45,429 nucleotides of DNA, taken from assembly GCA_900769665.1 (NCBI GenBank), contig CAAGHL010000071.1:1-45429 (forward strand), written 5' to 3'. The stretch comes from Clostridia bacterium (GTDB taxonomy: Bacteria; Bacillota; Clostridia; Christensenellales; CAG-314). A program made the translations under genes and the position numbers. The notes under the pieces were generated by a model. The model saw only the letters and a list, made by a program, of their open reading frames with translations. It made no database searches and had not been told where the DNA came from. This document shows positions 16,334-25,781 of this stretch, in pieces (the first letter of the stretch is position 1; the number at the start of each line of letters is the position of its first letter).

Positions 16334-16340
16334 AAGGAGG
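16334..16340 (+). promoter_or_regulatory. Shine-Dalgarno fixing a TTG start
   Basis: AAGGAGG, 8 bases before TTG 16349. No ATG is nearby and the signal peptide begins exactly at this codon, so the TTG start is well supported. Confidence 0.85.
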
Positions 16341-16348
16341 ATACTTTT

Positions 16349-19060
16349 TTGAAAAAAGCAAACAAAATTCTTGTCGCTTTCGTCATTGTTTTTGCAATTT
16401 GCGCACTACTGACATTGACCGCCTGCGATGAAAAAGGCGACGACAAAATCAAATTGTCCGCAACTACACTCACTTTGAGCGAGGGCGGAGCTAAGGGCAA
16501 CCTTATTGCTACTCTAAACGGAATAGAGGGCAAAGCAGAATGGAGCGTGGACAACAAAGACATCGTTTCTTTGCAAGCCGCAGGCACTGTTTGTGCAGTT
16601 ACCCCGCTTAAAGAAGGAACGGCAACAGTTACCGTTACCGTAGACAATTACTCGGCAAAATGCACCGTTACCGTAACAAAGAAAGTTGACCTCGAAACGG
16701 TTGTAATTACGTTGGACGGCAATGCAATAACTACTCTTACGCTGAAAATGGGCGAAGAAAAAAACCTTGCCGCAGTAGCTAGCAAAGGCTCGGCTGTTAC
16801 GTGGAAATCCACCGACGAAAACGTCGTAACGGTAAACAACGGCAAAGTAACGGCTGTTCGTCCCGGCAACGCAAAGGTTATCGCGCAAGTTTCCAACCTT
16901 GTCAAGGCAGAACTTTCCGTAACCGTGGAAAAGAACGAAGGCAGCGACTACTACGACTTGAAGTGCGCAGCAGAAGGCGGCACGACCACCCTCGACGATC
17001 CTAATGTCAAATTGAACAACGACGAATTCTTCTACTGGTCGGCTCGTTCGGCATGGGGACAACAACAAGTCGAAGTGGAATATGCGTACTTTGAAAACAA
17101 CGCCATTCACTTTGCGTACACTTGCGACACCGACACCGGTTACAGCTACGGTTTCCAACTGATGTACAAACACAGTCAACACACAATAGGCAACTACTAC
17201 AAACTCAGTTGCAAAATCAACGTCGATCAAGACTGTATGGTTAGTCTTAACGGAAACGACATCGCCCTAAAAAAAGGTGACAACAACGTAACGGTATACT
17301 ACTGCTACACCGATTCTCTCGGAAGTGGCACCACCTACGGAATTTCGTCATTCGACCTTGTAATGGGCTATGACAACGGCACGCAAACAGGTTTGTTTGT
17401 ACAAAACGCCAAGGTTGTCGTATCCGACATCGCTTGGGAAGAAGACACCGCACGCGTAACGCTTGCCGCTCCTTCCTTCACACTTGACGACAACAACGTG
17501 ATCACCATCACCGACACCAACACCGAGGGCGTAGGCAGCTACTTGCTGAAAGTGTTTGACGGCGAAAAACTCGTAACTTCCGTTGAAGTGGAAAACGGCA
17601 AACCCGTGGACACTTCGACCATCGGCAAAGGAACCTACACCGTCAGATTGGTAGCGGTTGCAGGCTCGGCGCACTACATCGACTCCGCCGTTTCGGAAAC
17701 TTCCGCAACAATGACGATAACCACTGCCGCTTCGTACGAGATGGCATCCAGTGGTGAAAACGGAGCCAAAGCCGCTCCCGGTACTTGGACGTATTGGACG
17801 GAATCTTGGGTGCAAGTTTCCGAACACACCTGCAACGACAACGTTGTAACGCTGACGTTTAGCAACAACTCCGGCAACTGGTACGACACACAATTGTTCT
17901 ACAAGAGCACTTCCAACCAAGAAGGCAAACTGTATAAAATGACCTTTACGGTACAAAGTTCCGCAAGCGGAAGAGTAACAGTATCCGGCACTGTCATCAC
18001 ATTGCAAGAAGGTACCCACGACTACGAAGTAACCGTACGCGAAGGCGCAGGTGCTTCCTTTGTATTGGTAATGGGCGTTAATCCCGAAAGCAACAAGCAG
18101 GAAATCCAAGAAGGCACAATCGTAGTTTCCAACCTCAAATATGAGGAACAAGCAGAAGAACCTATTACGGGAGACTTTGTGGAAGGCGAAGAAAAGGACG
18201 CATTAGCCAACGCAGGCAAGTGGATATACTGGGCTGCAAAAAGCGAATGGAATCTCGGCGGCGTAGTAACCGTATCCAAAGCCGAAACAATCGAAAAGGG
18301 CATTACGTTGGAGTACACCTCCACCGGCAACTGCTGGTTCGGAATGCAATTGTTTTACAAAAATGCAACGCTTGTTGCAGGTAAAACCTACAAACTGACG
18401 ATGAAAATCAACGCATCGGCGGCAGGCGACATCACCGTAAACGGACAAAAAGTGACATTGGTAGTAGGCGAAAACAATGTCGAAGTGACATATACCGAGG
18501 CCGCAGACAAAGCAAGCGTGTCCATTCAATTCGGCGCAAACGGCACGATACTCGCAGGCGGAACATTCTCCGTTACCGACGTTGCATTTGAGGAAAGCAC
18601 TCCCGCTACTCCCGAAGAAACCAACGCAATTACTAACGGCAGCCAAGAAAATGCCGTTGCAAAACCCGGCAAATGGATTTATTGGAACGACCAAAAATGG
18701 TGCGGCTCCATGGTTACGGTTTCCGAAGCGAAATTGGACAATGGCACAATTACGCTCACGTACAACACTTCCGAGGGACATTGCTGGTTTGGAATGCAAT
18801 TGTTCTACAAAGACGCAACGCACGCAGAAGGCAAAAGCTACAAATTGACGATGAAAATCAACTCTTCTGTAGCCGGTGACATCACCGTAAACGGACAAAA
18901 AGTGACGTTGGTAGAAGGTGAAAATAATGTCGAAGTGACATATACCGAGCCCGCAGGAAAAGCAAGCATCTCTATCCAATTCGGTGTAGAACCGGACAAT
19001 ACGATGATTGCCGCAGGCACGTTTGTCCTGTCCGACATCGTAACAGCCGAAGTTGCATAA
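16349..19060 (+). CDS. large modular glycan-binding lipoprotein
   Basis: A 903-aa lipoprotein (lipobox LTAC, Cys26) with a TTG start. Domain order by eye: two bacterial Ig-like domains (about 35-105 and 110-190), a first beta-sandwich module (about 200-365), a fibronectin-III-like segment (about 370-460), then three similar modules beginning near 466, 613 and 763. The modules share WIYW or WTYW at the start, then FGMQLFYK, YKLTMKIN, a DITVNGQKVTL-like strand and SIQFG, and resemble CBM4/9-type carbohydrate-binding modules. No catalytic domain is visible. The last two modules are a recent 450-bp tandem duplication. Its place after the GH16 enzyme suggests it holds polysaccharide at the cell surface for that enzyme. 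The family assignment of the modules is tentative. Confidence 0.75.
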   Translation: MKKANKILVAFVIVFAICALLTLTACDEKGDDKIKLSATTLTLSEGGAKGNLIATLNGIEGKAEWSVDNKDIVSLQAAGTVCAVTPLKEGTATVTVTVDNYSAKCTVTVTKKVDLETVVITLDGNAITTLTLKMGEEKNLAAVASKGSAVTWKSTDENVVTVNNGKVTAVRPGNAKVIAQVSNLVKAELSVTVEKNEGSDYYDLKCAAEGGTTTLDDPNVKLNNDEFFYWSARSAWGQQQVEVEYAYFENNAIHFAYTCDTDTGYSYGFQLMYKHSQHTIGNYYKLSCKINVDQDCMVSLNGNDIALKKGDNNVTVYYCYTDSLGSGTTYGISSFDLVMGYDNGTQTGLFVQNAKVVVSDIAWEEDTARVTLAAPSFTLDDNNVITITDTNTEGVGSYLLKVFDGEKLVTSVEVENGKPVDTSTIGKGTYTVRLVAVAGSAHYIDSAVSETSATMTITTAASYEMASSGENGAKAAPGTWTYWTESWVQVSEHTCNDNVVTLTFSNNSGNWYDTQLFYKSTSNQEGKLYKMTFTVQSSASGRVTVSGTVITLQEGTHDYEVTVREGAGASFVLVMGVNPESNKQEIQEGTIVVSNLKYEEQAEEPITGDFVEGEEKDALANAGKWIYWAAKSEWNLGGVVTVSKAETIEKGITLEYTSTGNCWFGMQLFYKNATLVAGKTYKLTMKINASAAGDITVNGQKVTLVVGENNVEVTYTEAADKASVSIQFGANGTILAGGTFSVTDVAFEESTPATPEETNAITNGSQENAVAKPGKWIYWNDQKWCGSMVTVSEAKLDNGTITLTYNTSEGHCWFGMQLFYKDATHAEGKSYKLTMKINSSVAGDITVNGQKVTLVEGENNVEVTYTEPAGKASISIQFGVEPDNTMIAAGTFVLSDIVTAEVA
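18205..18990 (+). repeat. recent intragenic tandem duplication, 450-bp period
   Basis: Segments around 18205-18560 and 18643-18990 code for nearly the same module. For example GGAATGCAATTGTT and the DNA for DITVNGQKVTL recur 450 bp apart with few changes. The reading frame is kept (150 codons). Confidence 0.75.
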
Positions 19061-19089
19061 AAATAAATCGATACAAATAAAATAAGAAA

Positions 19090-19125
19090 AACGTGGTTGT
19101 CGCAAAAACGACAACTACGTTTTCT
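19090..19125. terminator. bidirectional terminator between convergent operons
   Basis: AACGTGGTTGTCG (19090-19102) and CGACAACTACGTT (19109-19121) form a 13-bp stem with one mismatch or G-U pair. T-rich tracts follow on both strands, so it can end the glycan-binding lipoprotein transcript and the hsdR transcript. Confidence 0.8.
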
Positions 19126-19207
19126 TTTACAAACAACCATTACTTGGCAAATTCTTGTAACTCGCTTGGCAGAAACAATGTTCAACGCACCACTATTTGC
19201 ACGCAAA

Positions 19208-19237
19208 TTTTGCATACGTATGCAAAAATTTGAGACA
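19208..19237 (+). repeat. oriented ATACGTAT intergenic motif, copy 3
   Basis: The core is extended into a perfect 20-bp palindrome, TTTTGCATACGTATGCAAAA (19208-19227). AC falls at offsets 14-15 after ATACGTAT as in the other copies. It lies between convergent genes. Confidence 0.5.
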
Positions 19238-19280
19238 CGCAACACGTTCAATCTACAACTCACGCTGCAATCTGTATTTG

Positions 19281-22200
19281 TCAGTTTTGGCGCAAAGCCT
19301 TGTAAAGTTCTCTTGCCATTACTTCCATTACCTTTTGGTAGAACTCCGTGTCGGTAAACAACTTTTTGTATGAGTCATCGTTTTCGAGATAGCACTGCGT
19401 GGCAATTTCCTTAAACTTTTCGGGGAATAGCGATTTCTCAAACATTTCCGGCGTACTATCGTTGGCATGTCGCATAAATTTTTTGACGTCTTTGTCCGCC
19501 ATAAACATGCGGTAAATGCTTTCCACTACTCTCACGTCGCCTACATCCAAGTCGTCCTCAAACCGTTCGTTTACTTTGTCGATGATGTTTTGCAACGTGT
19601 CCTTTTTCACCGTTTTTGCCTTGCTGTTGTCCGTCGACGGCAACAAGTCGGTGTCCTTCTTGTCAAGCACAATTGCTCCATTAAAGGTTTCCTTCAGCGT
19701 GGCGTATTGCAACTTTATTTTTTCATCCAATACCACACTTCCGCCGCCGTCCACGGGCAAAAAGTGCAACAAATTCGCCAAAAAGACATACTCCTTAAAC
19801 AACTCCTCGTCATGCAAACGCACCAATTGCGTCACATAGGCATAGCTTTTGACAAATCTTCGCACCGCCATACGGCAATTAAACCGTTCTTCCGTGGTAC
19901 CTATTTCCCCGTAACGTTCTATCACAGGCTTCAATATACTACTCAGTCTGCCAAGGTCCGCCGCCCCCTGTTTGGTGTCCTTATGTTTGGTCATAAAGTC
20001 ATAGTAACGTTCCACATCGACGTAGTTGTACAACAAAAACGGCTTTATTTGCGTGCGCATATCGTACACTTTGTTGTAGTCAGTGCGCCCGTCCAACAAT
20101 GTCGCTTCGTAGTATGGTTGAAAACTTGCCTTTATTTCCTCGTCAGTGTTGACAAAGTCCAACACAAATGTAGAAGTCTTGCCATTGCACATACGGTTTA
20201 GCCGCGACAACGTCTGCACAGCGCTGACGTCCTTCAACTTTTTGTCCACATACATACTTTGCAACAGCGGTTCGTCAAACCCCGTTTGATACTTGTTGGC
20301 AACCACCAAAATGTTGTATTTGTCGCTACGAAAAGCCTTTCTAAATTTCTTGTCAGTGTTTATCTGTTGTCCGTTTTCGTCAACGTTAAGTCCTGCCTCC
20401 GTATACTCGACTTCGTCCAACCTTACCGTACCGGAGAACGCCACCATCACGCCGCACCCAACGCTTTCCTTGGGGTGCGCCTTCATATATTCCTTGATGG
20501 CAAAGTAGTACCTGACCGCATTTGCACGACTGTCGGCAACTACCATTGCTTTGCCTTTGCCGCCAATTTCAAACCGTCCGTTTTCCAGAAAGTTTGCCAT
20601 AATCATTTCCGTCTTTTCGGCAATGGTATGTCCGTGTTCTCGGTAGTACTTTACCAACGCACGCAAGGCAGGTCCTTCCACCAATTCGGGGTTGTCAGCC
20701 GACACCTTTACCAGCTTAAACGCTTCCTTAATGGTCGTGTAGCTTTGTAGCACGTCCAATATAAAGCCTTCTTCGATAGCTTGCCGCATGGAATAGATAT
20801 GAAACGGGCGCATTTTCTTCGCCATGGTGTCGTATGTGCCAAATAGCTCGATTGTTTTGTTTTTGGGCGTTGCGGTAAAGGCAAAAAACGATTGATTTGC
20901 GTGTTGCCCTTGCGCCAAAACCTCGCACACGATATCCGACGTCAAGTCCACGTCAGCCTCGTCAATGCCTTCCTCTTCGGCATAGGATTGGACGGCTTTG
21001 TCGATGTCCAACAGCGACTTTCTCAACGTCTTTGCACTCTCGCCCGATTGTCCTTGGTGCGCCTCGTCCACAATTATGGCAAACTTGCGCCCGACAAGAC
21101 TGTCGAAGTCCTTGTAGGCAAACAAAAACTTTTGCACCGTGCAAATAATAATACGCTTTTTGTCGTTTATTGCCTCGACAAGTCCCCTCGAACGCTTTTT
21201 GTCATCGATGGCTTCCACCAATCCCGGGGTGTGATCAAAGCTGTTTATCGTGTCTTGCAATTGGCTGTCCAACACAACACGGTTGGTGACAACAATCACC
21301 GTATCGAATATCGGGTTGTTGTCCTCGTCGTGCAATGAAGCCAACCTGTACGCAATCCAAGCGATGGAGTTAGACTTGCCACTGCCCGCCGAGTGCTCGA
21401 TAAGGTAGCTTTTGCCCACGCCGTTTGCCTTGACGTCTGCAACAACCTTTTTTACTACATCGTATTGGTGGTACCGCGGGAAAATCAACTTTTCCTTTTC
21501 CACCACTCGTGTTGCGCCGTTTTTTGTTACTTCCTCTTTCTCTCGCACGTCCACAATAAACCGATGTACAAGGTCAAGCAAACTGTCGCGTTGCAACACC
21601 TCTTCCCACAAGTACGCCGTCGCGTAGCCGTCGGGGTTTGGCGGATTGCCCGTGCCGCCCGTGTTGCCCGCCCCGTTGGAGCCTTGGTTGAAGGGCATAA
21701 ACCGCGTGTCCGCACCTTGCAAACAAGTGGTCATGCGCGCTTCGTAAAGGTCAACGGCAAAGTACACCAAAAATCTGTGGTTGAAGCGGAAGCAAAATTC
21801 CTTCGGATCGCGGTCGGTTTTGTACTGCTCCACGGCGTTGTCAACGTTTTGTCCCTTGTATTGGTTTTTCAACTCCAACGCCACAACGGGGATACCGTTT
21901 ATGCTCAGCACCATATCTATCGTGTTGGAATTAAACTTGGAGTATCCAAACTGCCTTGTAACGCCGAGTATGTTTTCGTTGTACAGTGCTGTGTCGTTTT
22001 GGTTGAGGTCGGACTCCGGCTTGAAGTAGCAAACCTTTATTTTGATACCCATATCCTCGAATCCGTTTTTGAGTACATACACCAATCCGTGTTTGACAAT
22101 GCTGTCTTCCAAACGGCGGTACAGCTTGTCCTGCGCCTCGTCGCCGTAGTACTTGACGTAACGCGCCCACTGCTTGGGTTGCGTGCGCATGACAAAATTG

Positions 22201-22358
22201 ACAAAGACCTCGGGGTAGATACCCTTGTCCTTGTCGAAAGCATACTTGTGTATTCTGTGTCCGTCGGGATTGAGGTAGGAAAACTGCTCGTATCCGCCCG
22301 CCTCGCTCACGAGAAAGCTTTCTATGTCTTGCTCAAACCGTTTTTCGGAAGTGTCCAT
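19281..22358 (-). CDS. hsdR: type I restriction enzyme R subunit (HsdR)
   Basis: HsdR is the ATP-driven translocase and nuclease of type I RM complexes (R2M2S). The 1025-aa protein has a PD-(D/E)xK nuclease near the N-terminus (Asp148, Glu162, Lys164 in DMVLSINGIPVVALELK), Walker A Lys328 (SAGSGKS), the DEAH box at Asp431, FFAFTATP (motif III) and an SRLNRM motif VI. The C-terminal helical domain that docks on HsdM-HsdS follows. It starts 2 bases after the membrane-protein gene upstream and ends the operon. All key residues are intact. Confidence 0.96.
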   Translation of the reverse strand: MDTSEKRFEQDIESFLVSEAGGYEQFSYLNPDGHRIHKYAFDKDKGIYPEVFVNFVMRTQPKQWARYVKYYGDEAQDKLYRRLEDSIVKHGLVYVLKNGFEDMGIKIKVCYFKPESDLNQNDTALYNENILGVTRQFGYSKFNSNTIDMVLSINGIPVVALELKNQYKGQNVDNAVEQYKTDRDPKEFCFRFNHRFLVYFAVDLYEARMTTCLQGADTRFMPFNQGSNGAGNTGGTGNPPNPDGYATAYLWEEVLQRDSLLDLVHRFIVDVREKEEVTKNGATRVVEKEKLIFPRYHQYDVVKKVVADVKANGVGKSYLIEHSAGSGKSNSIAWIAYRLASLHDEDNNPIFDTVIVVTNRVVLDSQLQDTINSFDHTPGLVEAIDDKKRSRGLVEAINDKKRIIICTVQKFLFAYKDFDSLVGRKFAIIVDEAHQGQSGESAKTLRKSLLDIDKAVQSYAEEEGIDEADVDLTSDIVCEVLAQGQHANQSFFAFTATPKNKTIELFGTYDTMAKKMRPFHIYSMRQAIEEGFILDVLQSYTTIKEAFKLVKVSADNPELVEGPALRALVKYYREHGHTIAEKTEMIMANFLENGRFEIGGKGKAMVVADSRANAVRYYFAIKEYMKAHPKESVGCGVMVAFSGTVRLDEVEYTEAGLNVDENGQQINTDKKFRKAFRSDKYNILVVANKYQTGFDEPLLQSMYVDKKLKDVSAVQTLSRLNRMCNGKTSTFVLDFVNTDEEIKASFQPYYEATLLDGRTDYNKVYDMRTQIKPFLLYNYVDVERYYDFMTKHKDTKQGAADLGRLSSILKPVIERYGEIGTTEERFNCRMAVRRFVKSYAYVTQLVRLHDEELFKEYVFLANLLHFLPVDGGGSVVLDEKIKLQYATLKETFNGAIVLDKKDTDLLPSTDNSKAKTVKKDTLQNIIDKVNERFEDDLDVGDVRVVESIYRMFMADKDVKKFMRHANDSTPEMFEKSLFPEKFKEIATQCYLENDDSYKKLFTDTEFYQKVMEVMARELYKALRQN

Positions 22359-22360
22359 TA

Positions 22361-23980
22361 TTATTTTGCCTCGCTTTTTATTCTTTCGTTAATTTCTTCT
22401 ATTGTTATTTCTTTCAATGCTCTAATCGTATGATCAAAGCAGAAACTAGATGTAGGTGCACCGGGGAACAACGACCATTGCAAGACTTTTATTTCGTAAA
22501 AATAAGAGTTATCCAAGTAATCTTGCACTTCTAAAAAGAGATTATTTACATCATTTGTAAATACAAAATTAAAGTAAACCTTTTTATTTGGTAAAATAAT
22601 CGAATCTCCCTCAATTTTTCTCCATTGTCCGTCATGGTACACTTGTAACATGGTAAAGCTGGAATTATTGGAATTTTCTATTTCTGCAATTACATGACAG
22701 TCAAAGGATGTCGTAACATCTAACTCCTCAAAGCAAACTTTTTCTTTTTTTGCATCTATATCTTCAAACACTCTATTCGACACAAATACCGGCTTTGCCT
22801 TTTTCTTCTCTTCGTCTGCTTTCTCCTTAGCTGTATTCTTTATTGTCCAAGCAACACCTGCGAGTGTCAGTCCGCCGCCAAGAAGAGCCGCATATACTCC
22901 AACCGCCGCGGAAAACAAGGAGTTATCAACAACTTGTCCTTCTGTTGGGGTTTTCCATAGAGTTAGATACAGTGACAGAATTGTCCCAACAACTGTGATT
23001 ATCAGAAGAGATATAACAAAGAGTACTTTAGACAAACTATCTACTGAAGACTTATCAATTAGAAATTTTTTGATAGTTAACATAGATAACAGCAGACAGG
23101 CGGCAAATACTACCCAGCCAGTTATTACCTTGACAGATTCGTTTTTTACCAAGTTCATAACCATCCCAATTCCAATCATAGTCGCGGCAACAAGCGCTAT
23201 TGCATTCTCTGGTTCATCAAAATAAGATGAACTTAAGAAAAAATCATAAATCTCAGAAATAAAAGCAATAGCACAAATTGATACAAAACTATACGTGCTA
23301 ATATTTATATTCCAATTATTTATAAATACCAGCGCAGATAAGTACCACCATACAATTAAAAGTGTACTGAACCCCCTCTTAATACAATACAAAATTGTTC
23401 CTTGTCTTGTGGCATTTATTGCTTTCAAGTATTCTACTGTATATAGAATTTGTCTAACGACAAACCATATCAGTGTTACGAACATAGCAACGTAACCTAA
23501 TATTTTTATCCATCCATATCGACTGTCAACCGAAGTAAAGATAACGAACGAAGCCAATATCATGAGAATGTATGTGCACCAGTTAAACAATCTGAGCAAC
23601 AAATTTTCTTTTATTTTTCTTAGTCTAACAATTTTTTCATTCGATTCTTTTATTGTTTTCTTAACAATATCACTTATTTCTTGCTTTAATTTCTTTTTTT
23701 GGGCATCGTCAATTGAAGTATCCTTATTTATTATTTCAAAAACCCATTTTTTATATTTTAGAACTTTCTGCTTTTGTTGCCTAATTTGCTTCCTATATAT
23801 TCTCAGAGATTTATTTAGTGCCTTTAATTTCTCCAAACCAGTCTTATAGTCACAAGCAAAACTGATTAAAAAAGAGTTTTCACAAACAGCTTTTTCTTTG
23901 TCTTCTTGTTCTGTCAATTCTTCTAGTTGATCAACGAACTCATTTATACGTTTATCTCTTAGATTTTCAATATATCCCAT
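22361..23980 (-). CDS. multi-pass membrane protein of unknown function inside the hsd operon
   Basis: A 539-aa protein I do not recognise. Residues 1-125 are charged and likely coiled coil (KLKALNKSLRIYRKQIRQQK and following). About eight hydrophobic helices lie between 130 and 385, the last being very glycine/alanine rich (AAVGVYAALLGGGLTLAG). Residues 390-539 look like a cytosolic beta-rich domain ending in a charged helix. ATG 23980 makes a one-base TGATG overlap with the hsdS stop and has AGGAAG seven bases upstream; a GTG one codon earlier (23983) is possible. It is AT-richer than the hsdM and hsdR genes, as is orf203, suggesting separate acquisition. Translational coupling to hsdS and hsdR suggests a role tied to this RM system, perhaps membrane sensing, but this is inference. 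Confidence 0.8.
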   Translation of the reverse strand: MGYIENLRDKRINEFVDQLEELTEQEDKEKAVCENSFLISFACDYKTGLEKLKALNKSLRIYRKQIRQQKQKVLKYKKWVFEIINKDTSIDDAQKKKLKQEISDIVKKTIKESNEKIVRLRKIKENLLLRLFNWCTYILMILASFVIFTSVDSRYGWIKILGYVAMFVTLIWFVVRQILYTVEYLKAINATRQGTILYCIKRGFSTLLIVWWYLSALVFINNWNINISTYSFVSICAIAFISEIYDFFLSSSYFDEPENAIALVAATMIGIGMVMNLVKNESVKVITGWVVFAACLLLSMLTIKKFLIDKSSVDSLSKVLFVISLLIITVVGTILSLYLTLWKTPTEGQVVDNSLFSAAVGVYAALLGGGLTLAGVAWTIKNTAKEKADEEKKKAKPVFVSNRVFEDIDAKKEKVCFEELDVTTSFDCHVIAEIENSNNSSFTMLQVYHDGQWRKIEGDSIILPNKKVYFNFVFTNDVNNLFLEVQDYLDNSYFYEIKVLQWSLFPGAPTSSFCFDHTIRALKEITIEEINERIKSEAK

Positions 23981-25173
23981 CACATCACTTCCTTTTTACC
24001 TGTAACGTACTCGTAAATCAATGATTTTTTGTACTCTTGTAGCTTTTCTATTTTTGATTGTTTGAGAGCAATTAGTTTGTCAATTTGGGCGCATTTGTCG
24101 TCGAGATAATCAACGATTTCGGATTGTTGCTCCATAGATGGACACGTAATCCACGCATTTCCCAATTCAGTCTGAGTCATACTCGGCAATACACTACCAG
24201 ACTTGTAGAACGGAAAATCAATCAGCGAAACGCTACAATAATATAGATATTTTGGCATTATTCCACTGATTTTTGATGTATAAAACATAGTATCAACAGT
24301 CCAAAAAGCGCCATCAACTAGCAATGGCTTGTCTATTGATCCTTTTCTACCATAAAGCAATGACATCCCTTCAAACAAAGGACGATCAGTGTATTTAAAT
24401 ACACCGCCCGAGCCATAAACAGGTATATTTCCTTCGTCTACAATAACTTCCCTTCCGTTACAAATCGTCACCAATGTCTTTAATTTCCTAATACTCCACT
24501 CTTTAGGCACAAAACCGATATTATATACTCCGCTGTCTTTCATAGGGGCAGTGGGGTTGAGTCCTTTGGTGACGGCTTCGGTAATTACCGACTGCTTGTA
24601 CTCCTTCAACTTTTCAATTTGCGCCTGTTGCACCTCAATGAGCTTATCCACCTCGGTAAGTTTTTGCGAGAGATAAAAAACAATTCTTGATTGTTCATTT
24701 TTACTTGGGAAAGCAACAACCCTTCTCAAAATATCTGTAGCCGACAATCTTAGTCTTATCTCAAGAATACCGCTTGCATATTTGCGCAATTCTTTTTGAA
24801 ACTCTGTCAGTTGAAAAATATAGTTCAAAAAGTCTATATTATCTTCAGACATCGGCTTAAATACATAATAGACCGGGCTTACACACCCCAAATAATTACA
24901 AATGCCTACCGATCCAATAAGAATATTCATGCTATTAGCAACAATAGTCTGAGGATAGGCAATTTTATACTCTTCGTAATTTTCTTTTGATTTGTTTCCT
25001 TGTTCGCCCTTTTGTTCATACGGAATTACGCCCAACTTATTTGTCAAAGAAAGAACTTGTGTAGTTTTAATAGGCGAGTTTTGTTCTTTGACTTCCGTTA
25101 AATGCCACTGCAATCTCTCCAATTCCCAACTATCTGGTATTTCACCAATCCACTCTATTCCGCTATTTTTCAT
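23980..25173 (-). CDS. hsdS: type I RM specificity subunit (HsdS)
   Basis: HsdS selects the bipartite DNA target of the complex. The 397-aa protein has two target-recognition domains (about 1-160 and 215-345), each followed by a conserved helical repeat: QQAQIEKLKEYKQSVITEAV near 180 and KQSKIEKLQEYKKSLIYEYV near 370. Each TRD opens with the usual WxxxxLxxL pattern (DSWELERLQWHL and KEWSIRKLKTLV). It overlaps orf203 by 4 bases and touches orf539 through a TGATG. The target cannot be read from sequence. There are no inverted repeats or second hsdS copy nearby that would suggest phase variation. Confidence 0.95.
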   Translation of the reverse strand: MKNSGIEWIGEIPDSWELERLQWHLTEVKEQNSPIKTTQVLSLTNKLGVIPYEQKGEQGNKSKENYEEYKIAYPQTIVANSMNILIGSVGICNYLGCVSPVYYVFKPMSEDNIDFLNYIFQLTEFQKELRKYASGILEIRLRLSATDILRRVVAFPSKNEQSRIVFYLSQKLTEVDKLIEVQQAQIEKLKEYKQSVITEAVTKGLNPTAPMKDSGVYNIGFVPKEWSIRKLKTLVTICNGREVIVDEGNIPVYGSGGVFKYTDRPLFEGMSLLYGRKGSIDKPLLVDGAFWTVDTMFYTSKISGIMPKYLYYCSVSLIDFPFYKSGSVLPSMTQTELGNAWITCPSMEQQSEIVDYLDDKCAQIDKLIALKQSKIEKLQEYKKSLIYEYVTGKKEVM

Positions 25174-25781
25174 TTATCTATTACCTGCAAACTATTTAGG
25201 TATACTAACATTTCCTCTTCTATCTTATCGAAAATTTTAGACAACTCATCAGCCTTTTTCAATGCTTCTCTTTCGTCCTTTATAGTAAATGCTCCGTTGT
25301 CAAATGTTCTCCCTAATGCAACATCTCGCATCTTATCATCGTAACTGACTATCAGCTCTCTTGTAGTCCTCTCAAAAAAGATTAAATCGTCAAAGATTGT
25401 CTTAGGCAGCAAGAGTTTATTTATGTGAATAAGTCTTACTAGGTCATTAAAATCTGCAATAGATTCGTTGTAATACTCACGCATTTTTTCAACTTTTTCG
25501 TCTTGAGGCAAACGACATAGTATTTGTTCCAATGTCGGAAACAACTTTACAGATACATTATTGCAATTATCAAATAAATACTCCGAGAGTTTTTGGAACT
25601 CCAAGAACAGTTTATCAAAGACCGCATTACTAACATACGTCCCTTTTTCTAATTGACTTTGCAACATGGCTATTTTTTTACTTTGTTTATGTGTAATAAT
25701 GGCACTCGCCACACCCCATATAAAAGTAAGAAATGCAACTGTCGCAGTAACAATCTGCACTATTTTCTCGAAATCATTCAT
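25170..25781 (-). CDS. single-pass membrane protein of unknown function inside the hsd operon
   Basis: A 203-aa protein with one N-terminal transmembrane helix (about residues 9-29, VTATVAFLTFIWGVASAII), then a short basic segment (THKQSKK) and a mostly helical, charged cytosolic part. I do not recognise a family. It overlaps hsdM by 4 bases (ATGA) and hsdS by 4 bases (ATGA), with GGGGGA before its ATG, so it is built into the operon rather than dropped beside it. Together with orf539 it makes this RM operon unusual. It might partner orf539 in the membrane; that is inference. Confidence 0.8.
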   Translation of the reverse strand: MNDFEKIVQIVTATVAFLTFIWGVASAIITHKQSKKIAMLQSQLEKGTYVSNAVFDKLFLEFQKLSEYLFDNCNNVSVKLFPTLEQILCRLPQDEKVEKMREYYNESIADFNDLVRLIHINKLLLPKTIFDDLIFFERTTRELIVSYDDKMRDVALGRTFDNGAFTIKDEREALKKADELSKIFDKIEEEMLVYLNSLQVIDK

